Source: Helianthus annuus (taxonomy: Eukaryota; Streptophyta; Magnoliopsida; Asterales; Asteraceae). Taken from it: a stretch of DNA of 64,000 nucleotides. Below the pieces are notes generated by a model, which was given only the letters and a program-made list of their open reading frames with translations, did not search any database and was not told the DNA's origin. This document shows, piece after piece, positions 57,265-64,000 of the stretch (positions are counted from its first letter, which is position 1; each line of letters begins with the position of its first letter). The translations under genes and the position numbers were made by a program. The stretch covers positions 13,647,893 through 13,711,892 of the forward strand of contig NC_035435.2 in NCBI RefSeq assembly GCF_002127325.2. Direction: 5' to 3'.

Positions 57265-58657
57265 TTATTCTCGCTACACCTGGGTATACTTTCTCAGTCA
57301 CAAAAATGAAACTGTAGTGCTGGTAAAACAATTCATCACTCTGGCTGAAAATCAAGCGAGTGCTAAAGTGAGGGTTATCAGATCTGATAATGGGACAGAA
57401 TTCAAGAACGCTATTTTGGACGCATTCTGCACAGAAAAGGAAATAGATCGTCAGTACAGTGCACCACGAACCCCTCAGCAAAATGGAGTAGCTGAAAGAA
57501 GGAATCGTACTCTCATTGAGGCTGCACGAACTATGCTGGCTGACTCGAAGCTTCCTAGTTTCTTTTGGGCCGAAGCTGTTAGCTCGGCTTGTTATATCCA
57601 GAATCATGCTTTAGTAAATAAACGTCATATGAAAACTCCTTACGAGATTCTGGAAGGACGTAAACCTTCGGTTTCACACTTTCGTATCTTTGGTTGTCCA
57701 TGTGTATTATTACTCATGGACTCTAATGGAAAGTTTGAGGTCAAAGGAGATGAATGTTTCTTTGTTGGATATGCTAAAGGCTCTGCCTATAGGGTATACA
57801 ACAAAGTAACTAAAAAGGTCTTCGAGTCGTGCAACATTGAGTGGCTTGAAGAGAACGCTACGGATGCTAGGGTCGGTCCAAATTGGTTATTCGATTATTC
57901 TGAACTGTTTAAATCATTTAACATTTTGTCAAGTGATTCTTCAGATGCAGGTGTATCTACTCCCAAACAACCTTTGTCTTTTGAAGACACTGAAGAAGAA
58001 GAGCAGATAGAAGGAAGCGTAAGACATCATACCGTTGATCCACCGGGAATGATGTTTACGCAGCATCCTACGTGTCAGCAAATGTTCCATCAATCCCCTG
58101 AAGGTGCTTCAACTAGTGGTTCTGCATCTAATGGTTCTGGATCTGCACTATTTCCTGAACCCATACCTGAAGATTGCGTTGTCACCACTCCATTTGTTCA
58201 TAGTACTGCAGCACCTAATGAGGGGGAGACTAGCAACACCACCACTGAAGACGAGACCGTACCTGACCTGGCCATACCCACAAGTGTTCAACGAAATCAT
58301 CCTATAGAGAATGTGATTGGTCCTGTAAATGCAGGAGTTTTAACCAGGAGCCAATCGGGAACCATCAATACTTGCTTATATTCTTGCTATCTCTCTCAAA
58401 TCGAACCTAAAACTATTGATATAGCTTTGCAAGAACCAGGATGGGTAGATGCTATGCACGAAGAGCTGAACCAGTTTGAGAAGCTTGGAGTATGGAAACT
58501 TGTCAAGTTGCCAAAGGGAAAGCGTAAACTTGGAACTAGATGGGTGTTTCGAAACAAGCAAGATTCTGCAGGGGTTATTGTTCGAAATAAAGCAAGGCTG
58601 GTGGTTCAGGGATTTCACAAATTGAAGGTCTGGATTATGATGAAGTGTATGCTCTAG
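57236..58657 (+). pseudogene. E5 integrase core, C-terminus and start of RT
   Basis: The integrase core shows LVIVDDYSRYTWVYF, IRSDNGTEFK and PQQNGVAERRNR, so all three catalytic acidic residues are present. The C-terminal part has RIFGCPCVLLLMD and CFFVGYAKGSAYRVYN, then a long acidic Ser/Thr-rich linker. RT begins with PGWVDAMHEELNQFEKLG and TRWVFRNKQD. A frame break near 58613 ends the reading inside RT. A TAA at 58669-58671 follows in the proper frame. Confidence 0.93.
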
Positions 58658-59249
58658 TTGCTCGACTTTAAGCCATCAGGATCTTCCTAGCTTATGCGTC
58701 GTACATGGGGTTCACTGTATATCAGATGGACGTCAAGACTGCGTTTCTCTATGGAGATGTGAAGGAAGAAATCTTTGTTGAGCAGCCACCAGGATTTGTA
58801 CATCCAGACCATCCAGAGTATGCCTACAAGCTAGATTAGGCGTTGTATGGATTACACCAAGCTCCACGGGCTTGGTATGCCATGGGTACACACGTGGCAC
58901 GATAGACCAGACTCTGTTTATCAAGAAAGTGGGCAAGGATCAAATCTTAGTTCAGATCTATGTCGATGATATTATTTTCGGGTCTACAAGTGAGGATATT
59001 TGCAAGGATTTTGAAAGAGTTATGAAGAAGAAATTTGAAATGAGTGCCCTTGGGGAAATGACACTGTTTCTGGGTCTACAAGTGAAGCAGAGCTCTCAAG
59101 GGATTCTTATCCATCAAGGGAAGTATGTGGATGACGTGCTAGCAAAATTCAAGTTTTCGGACGCAAAGCCTGCTGAAACACCAATGGCAGAGAGACCACT
59201 ATTGACTGAAGATGAAGAAGGAGATTCTGTAGATCAACGGTCAGTATAG
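58658..59249 (+). pseudogene. E5 reverse transcriptase
   Basis: RT motifs are VYQMDVKTAFLYGDVKEEIF (58718-58775), then YGLHQAPRAWY. The reading is interrupted by a TAG at 58837-58839 and by a short deletion near 58880. The YVDD catalytic box (LVQIYVDDIIFGST, 58946-58990) is intact. A frame break near 59240 separates it from RNase H. Confidence 0.93.
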
Positions 59250-59253
59250 GTCT

Positions 59254-59906
59254 ATGATCGGGTCGTTGATGTATCTAACAGCTAGCCGTCCGGATATCAT
59301 GTTTGCCGTCTGCAACTGCGCACGATATCAGGCTAATCCTAAAACTTCTCATGTTACTGCTGTTAAAAGAATCTTTCGGTACCTTAAAGGCCGACCCCGT
59401 TTTGGTCTGTGGTATCCGAGGGATTCCAATTTTGACTTGTTTGCATTTCTGACAGCAACTTTGGAGGTACTGACAGTGACAGGAAATCTACTTCTACGGG
59501 ATGTCAATTTTTGGGCGACAGGCTCATTTCTTGGAAATGCAAGAAACAACAAACAGTGGCGATATCTACAGCTGAAGCCGAGTACGTTGCTGCTTCTGCT
59601 TCTTGCTCTCAAGTGGTGTGGATGCAACATCAATTGCAGGACTATGGTTTGACATATCTTAACACTACTATTTACTGTGATAATGATGCTGCAATTCAAA
59701 TTGTTAGAAACCCTGTTTTTCACTCCAAAACCAAGCACATTGACATAAAAGTTCATTTCATTCGAGACTGATTCGACAGAGGTCTTATTACTCTTGAACA
59801 AATCGACACAGATGCAAATGCTGCGGATTTGTTCACCAAACCTGTCAGCAGCTCGAAATTCAGAGTGCTTGTGGATTTTCTGAAAATTATCCGTTTCACT
59901 GACTGA
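59254..59906 (+). pseudogene. E5 RNase H
   Basis: Begins MIGSLMYLTASRPDIMFAV. A frame break near 59447 divides the domain. The second half reads STAEAEYVAASASCSQVVW, YCDNDAAIQIV and HSKTKHIDIKVHFIRD. A TGA at 59769-59771 interrupts it and the same frame continues through ADLFTKPVSSSKFRVL to a stop at 59904-59906. This is the normal Copia pol end. Confidence 0.92.
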
Positions 59907-61078
59907 GCATGTTTGCGTTATATAGGTAAATTTGTTCATAAAGTTTTCTATTCTTAGGTAGTTTTTATTTATGCACAAATTTAGGGAAAAAAAAAGAGGC
60001 GTGGCATGACTAGGAAATGAAATAAATTTTCACATTATGGTCAAGGGCTGACTCATGTAAGACCAGTATCGAAACAGTTTGGCTTTAGTATTGATGTGTT
60101 GGTGGGCTGTATTCTTTAGACTGAAAACATTGGCTGTTTCTGCTTAGAACTAAAATGGTACATGACTCCAGGAAAGAAAATCACTTGGAATTAGTTCATA
60201 TCTATTTGAATGTTTAAATGTTGTCCCGATACACACAATTTTGATCTGACTCTGAAATCTTCTCTGAAAAAGTCGTGTACCTCCTCTGCTGCATCCAGAT
60301 ACATGCTGACCTGGAGGTGCTAGGCAACGACAGCTTCTGCTGCATCCAGATACATGCTGACCTAGCTGTACGTTGTCGCGCTGTAGATCTAAACACCCGA
60401 AAGAGGCCCTCAAGTGCCCAAAAGAAACCCAAATAAACCTATATCAAATTGAGAAAATCTCATTTGATCTGTATATTATACCATCTCTGCAAAAGATCTA
60501 TTCTGTTCTCTTCCCAACCTATTCCCAGTTAAGATTTCAGAGATCTGGATTGGACTTGTGAAATATGTGGTAGGGATGCTATATTTCCGGGATTTGATTA
60601 GTATTTGTTTGGGTGTTCATTAATAAGAAACTAAAACATGATAAAATACGTTACAGGCAGTTATATGGAACAGGTCTGGGAAAATGAGTTTAGGTGGACA
60701 AATATACTGACAATCGTCTAGATCATTCGGTAGTAGATCAGTGTTGATAAGTGAAGTCAAGCCCGAAACCTCGTGATTTGATCCCTGAGTAATCTTCGTA
60801 ATTTTCCTAATTTATTTTTGTAAATAATATTTTTTATTATTTATTTTTTAGGTTTTTGCAAATCATGCTTGGGAAGTCTAATGGGTTATAATTATTAAAA
60901 TGCTTGCTTAATGGGTTTGACTTAATTGGAATTATTATAAAATTTTCAAAGAAAATCCATATTATATCAGCCCAAACAGTGTCCGCATACTTATCAGCCC
61001 AAAACAATGTTCGGATACTTTCTTAGCCTTGGAGGGCCCAAACAATTCTCGGCCCAAGCCCATTTAGTTGGGTTTGAG
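59907..61078 (+). other. E5 3' noncoding region with the conserved module
   Basis: No gene. Bases 60150-60660 match E2 7240-7760 in inverted orientation. They include block B with its duplicated TGCTGCATCCAGATACATGC at about 60288 and 60339, and GATTTGATTAGTATTTGTTT at about 60592. A GTTTAGGTGGACA stretch (about 60689) also has an E2 counterpart near 7048. Block C and D similarity is weak. Two TCAGCCCAAA phrases and several GGCCCA sites lie at 60966-61065. Confidence 0.72.
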
Positions 61079-61085
61079 TATAAAT
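61079..61085 (+). promoter_or_regulatory. TATA box upstream of the third ORF
   Basis: TATAAAT in the context GAGTATAAATTCAAGG. It is preceded within 75 bases by GGGCCCAA, CGGCCCAAGCCCA and similar sites, as in the LTR promoters of E2 and E4. It would start transcripts near 61110. This is predicted from sequence only. Confidence 0.5.
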
Positions 61086-61716
61086 TCAAGGTCTCGAGTC
61101 GAGACCTCATTTCTCACTCGAGACATTCAAGTATCTCTCTCAAAGTTCTGGCCAAGAATCTTGTTTCTTCGTGATTCCGACTTAATTTCGACTGAAATCT
61201 CCGGTTTCGATTCATCTTTATTGGTGTTTCCAGTCTCGAATCATAGATATTTAAAGGTTTGTTGATGATTGTTTTGAAGTTCTGCAGGTATTAGGAAGAT
61301 TTGATGAAATTTTGATGAAGATTTGAAGATGTTGAAGAACCCTAATTTGAATATATTTTGGTCTTCAAATTATTTTGATGATGTTATGGGGATTTGATCC
61401 AAATAGTTTGGACGACAAAGTGTTTTTGTGATCTCGACTCAGACAAAGCATAAGGACTCGAGACCAGCTGATTGCGAGTCGCAACCTCGTGATTGTGACT
61501 CGAGATCTCCAGATCTCGACTCAGAGTCTCGACTCGAGATCTCGGTTGTGATTCTTGGTTGCGACTCAAGAACTTTTGTCGTGACTCATGGTTTCGAGTC
61601 AACAGTATCTGATCACGAGTCAATATTTGGAAATTCTGAGTTGTTGACTTTGAAAATTAATTTCTTGAAAAATATGAGTGTAAATGTTTGTAATACACTT
61701 CCGTTTTGTGCAGACC
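61086..61716 (+). other. Leader of the third ORF with CTCGACTC words
   Basis: CTCGAGTCGAGACC, ATCTCGACTCAGAG, GACTCGAGATCTC and GGTTTCGAGTC words occur about twelve times. An intron may end at TTTTGTGCAG (61704-61713), directly before ACCATGG. Possible donors include AAAGGTTTG near 61256. If used, most of the word array would be in the intron. Confidence 0.55.
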
Positions 61717-64000
61717 ATGGATTTGAAGTTCATTGCAACGCACAATCAGGCTGGATATTTAGCACCTCCTCCAGAGAAGCATAGGAGATTGTATACTTCA
61801 TTAATGAAGGGCCTCAACAGTTGCCGCATTGTTTACGCATTACGAGATAATCCAGTCATCCATGAAAGCCTTATTCAAGAGTTCTGGAAGAACGCGAAAA
61901 TCGAGGTAGTTGAAGGGAAAGGAGTTATTGTCTCTGAAGTTCAGAAAATGACGGTTACTGTGTCAGAGCAGATGATACGAGAAGTGTTACAGTTCAATGA
62001 TCAAGAATCAGATTCAATAGAGGTTCCAGCTGGTACAGTTGAAGCTATCCTGCCTAGACTGAGTGATGAAGGAAGATATCCACCTTTGGTTAAGAAGTTC
62101 GTGCATCCATATTGGAGGCTTTTGCTGCACATGTTTCTGTTGTGCATATCTGAGAACAGAGGGGGTACTGATCAGCTGAATAGTACACAGACTGCTGCTC
62201 TGATCTGTGTGATAACTAATGAACCGTTCAACTATTCGAAATACGTTTTGGAAGCTATGAAAAGGAATGTGCTAGGAGTCAGGAAGGACAAATTTCTCAT
62301 GTATCCAAGGTTTTTGCAAATGATTTTCAATGCACGCTATTCAGAGTTGGTGAAATCTGGAAATACCTTGGAGTTAAAGCCGATGGGTCCTGCTTGTTTT
62401 GGTGCTCTTACTCCAAAGAAGGGTACTGAGAAGAAATTTGAAGGATTAATTCCTTTGGAGAAGTTTGGTCAATTTTCAGAGACTGAAGAGGTTGCTGCTG
62501 GTCCTGCTGTAGCTCACCCTGTTCAAGAAAATGTTGGGCCTGCTAATGCTATTGTTGCTGAAGAGCATGATGTTCAGAGAGGTGGTGAAGATGAGCCTGA
62601 GACTGAGTTTGTGACAATTAACTCTGAAGATGAAGGTGTTGAAATTATGTGGGATTCTGATGACGATGGAGAGCTTCCACCTAAAGCTGAAGTTGCTGAT
62701 GTCGTTCCAACTGCTCCACCTGTGATTTCTGCTGATAGTTTGGCTCTGTTATTGAAGTCTGTGACTGAAAAGATGGGAAATCCTCCTTCTGATCTTTCGG
62801 TTTCAAATGAAGAGTCGAGTAAAAACCCAAAGGATCCTGATTCCCTACCCTTGAAGCGGAAAAGGAGGGATCCGCGGCTCGGAATGTATATTGAAAAGGG
62901 CAAAGATCAACCCATGATTACTGATGAAGATGATGAAGGTCTTTATGATTTTGATATTGAGAAGGATATTGCTGATATCACCACCGCCACTGCAGACATT
63001 TTTGAGTCTAATGCTGATACTCATAGAATTAATATGGATACCACCCCCGTTGATGTTCAAGTTACAAGTGTTATTACTGAGTCTGTTGATGTTATGTCAC
63101 TTGGTGTCTCTGAATCTGCTGGTCCATCTCATGTTGGTTGTGATATGCCTAGCAGTTCCAGTGGTAAGAGGCCTGAAGAACCAGTGAGAATGTCGTTTGA
63201 TGATGACTCAAGTGATGATGATGAGTTTGTTAGCATGAGAGAGATGAAGAAAAGGCTAATTGTGGTTGAGCAAGATTTGATTCATAAAGAAGCCAAGATC
63301 ATTCAACTTGAAGATACTTTAGTGCTAAAGAATAGACAAATTGAACAGCTTCAAGGAGATGTCAGTTTGCTGTTCAACATGGTTTATGATTTGCGAGGAA
63401 AGTTGGAAAAGAAGTTTGGGAATGAGTTCTCTGATCCAATAGATATACAGAAAAGAAAAGAAGCCTTTGATAAAGATGATGCTGAGCGTAGTTCTGCTAT
63501 GGAAAAGTATTTTGAAAGAGTTGTTGATCCTATTGCAGAAAAGGAAAAGGCTGAGAGAATCAAGAAGAAAAGGGAGTTTGTGATACTGAAGAACAAAAAT
63601 CTCAATCCTGATGATGATGATGCTCAGGCAACACATCACTTGATGGATGTTGGTGAAACTCTCTATGACAAAGTTGGAAACAGATCTGGAGTTGTTAGCT
63701 GGGGATTTGATCATGATCGTAAAAGATGGTGGATCAAGCGAAAGGTTGGTCCTGTTGAATGGTATAAAAGACCAGCTCAATTTCAGACATTTACAAAGAT
63801 TGATTTAACAAACTTGGTTAATGCACCGTATGTGGATGACAAGCCTGGTGGGCGTGGTCATTTATTTTGCGAGAGGTTAAAGAGGGAGGTTGCTCGTGGG
63901 TTTCCTTCTATGCATACTGCTGAATCCCTTGTGAAGCCACTCAAAGGTGTTCGAGATCCATATACTAACAAGCGAATGAAAGCGGTTCGCTGGCCTGCTA
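61717..64000 (+). CDS. Large open third ORF beside E5 (partial, runs off window)
   Basis: 761 codons without a stop from ATG in a strong plant context (ACCATGG) to the window edge. Residues 1-230 are a globular, mainly helical domain with THNQAGYL, IVYALRDN, IQEFWKN, TVSEQMIREVLQF, FVHPYWRLLLHMFLLCISEN and FLMYPRFLQMIF. This matches the broken ORF at 479-1277 and a protein family that I recall as abundant next to Copia pol in Asteraceae annotations. Its topology also recalls the putative plant transposon protein or Athila ORF1 type domain, a remote inference. An acidic part (280-320), the nuclear-signal-like LKRKRRD (379-385), a second acidic part and a coiled coil (about 505-570) follow. A Trp- and Lys-rich segment SWGFDHDRKRWWIKRK (661-676) comes last. 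No signal peptide, clear membrane segment, protease or polymerase motif is seen. Function unknown. Confidence 0.8.
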   Translation, partial: MDLKFIATHNQAGYLAPPPEKHRRLYTSLMKGLNSCRIVYALRDNPVIHESLIQEFWKNAKIEVVEGKGVIVSEVQKMTVTVSEQMIREVLQFNDQESDSIEVPAGTVEAILPRLSDEGRYPPLVKKFVHPYWRLLLHMFLLCISENRGGTDQLNSTQTAALICVITNEPFNYSKYVLEAMKRNVLGVRKDKFLMYPRFLQMIFNARYSELVKSGNTLELKPMGPACFGALTPKKGTEKKFEGLIPLEKFGQFSETEEVAAGPAVAHPVQENVGPANAIVAEEHDVQRGGEDEPETEFVTINSEDEGVEIMWDSDDDGELPPKAEVADVVPTAPPVISADSLALLLKSVTEKMGNPPSDLSVSNEESSKNPKDPDSLPLKRKRRDPRLGMYIEKGKDQPMITDEDDEGLYDFDIEKDIADITTATADIFESNADTHRINMDTTPVDVQVTSVITESVDVMSLGVSESAGPSHVGCDMPSSSSGKRPEEPVRMSFDDDSSDDDEFVSMREMKKRLIVVEQDLIHKEAKIIQLEDTLVLKNRQIEQLQGDVSLLFNMVYDLRGKLEKKFGNEFSDPIDIQKRKEAFDKDDAERSSAMEKYFERVVDPIAEKEKAERIKKKREFVILKNKNLNPDDDDAQATHHLMDVGETLYDKVGNRSGVVSWGFDHDRKRWWIKRKVGPVEWYKRPAQFQTFTKIDLTNLVNAPYVDDKPGGRGHLFCERLKREVARGFPSMHTAESLVKPLKGVRDPYTNKRMKAVRWPA

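Larger units (their letters stand above)
51641..64000 (+). mobile_element. E5: Sirevirus-like Copia element, 3' end outside window
   Basis: Plus-strand element with 5' LTR 52017-52417, preceded by a further partial LTR at 51641-52016. It continues with primer-binding site, tandem-repeat leader, decayed gag and pol, a 3' noncoding region and a large third ORF. No 3' LTR (TGTTGGAACC) or polypurine cluster is seen before 64000. The inclusion of the third ORF in E5 is therefore an inference. The 5' part is certain. Confidence 0.82.

Noticed and set aside
60150..60432. Minus-strand frames antisense to the E5 3' noncoding region
   Set aside because: They are shadows of block B. The two frames overlap each other and have no start context or similarity to known proteins.

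Overview
The window reads as plant nuclear DNA, very probably from the daisy family (Asteraceae). It is AT-rich, every recognisable coding region is a plant transposable element, and the Tekay-type Gypsy element and the Sirevirus-like Copia elements resemble families I know from sunflower, lettuce and Tanacetum. The organism call is an inference. I found no ordinary host gene, tRNA, rRNA or CRISPR array.

Layout. The whole window is a stack of nested insertions around a decayed hAT DNA transposon (27262-29965). On its left, a minus-strand Copia element (E0; 5' LTR 26538-27261) runs off the window start. E0 holds E1 (1991-24252, TSD AACTT), E1 holds E2 (5909-22371, TSD CAAAC), and E2 holds E3 (13003-21281, TSD AAATG). 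On the right of the hAT, a minus-strand element E4 starts at 29966. Its gag was hit by a Tekay-type Gypsy element E6 (LTR 35841-39290, TSD TTTTG). Its far LTR (51103-51640) is cut by a plus-strand Copia element E5 (from 51641), which runs off the window end.

Function. E3, E5 and E6 carry reverse transcriptase and all are broken. E0, E1, E2 and E4 are Sirevirus-like elements without reverse transcriptase. E1 and E4 encode only Gag. E2 encodes a Gag with a piece of integrase set inside it. These non-autonomous copies share a 3' noncoding module (conserved blocks, a small hairpin, polypurine tracts) with each other and partly with the fuller E5, which suggests they borrowed another element's enzymes.

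Most unusual points. (1) E5 has at least eleven disabling lesions in gag-pol, yet is followed by a completely open reading frame of at least 761 codons (61717 to the window end) with its own TATA box and a splice-acceptor-like site. A broken homologue sits in the same relative place in E0. (2) The E4/E6 region records a tandem duplication of about 10.5 kb at a 7-bp microhomology. LTR-LTR recombination followed, and the resulting solo LTR is a visible mosaic. (3) Each Sirevirus-like family has its own short sequence word, amplified in the LTR and leader; in RNA sense most share the core GTTTCG.
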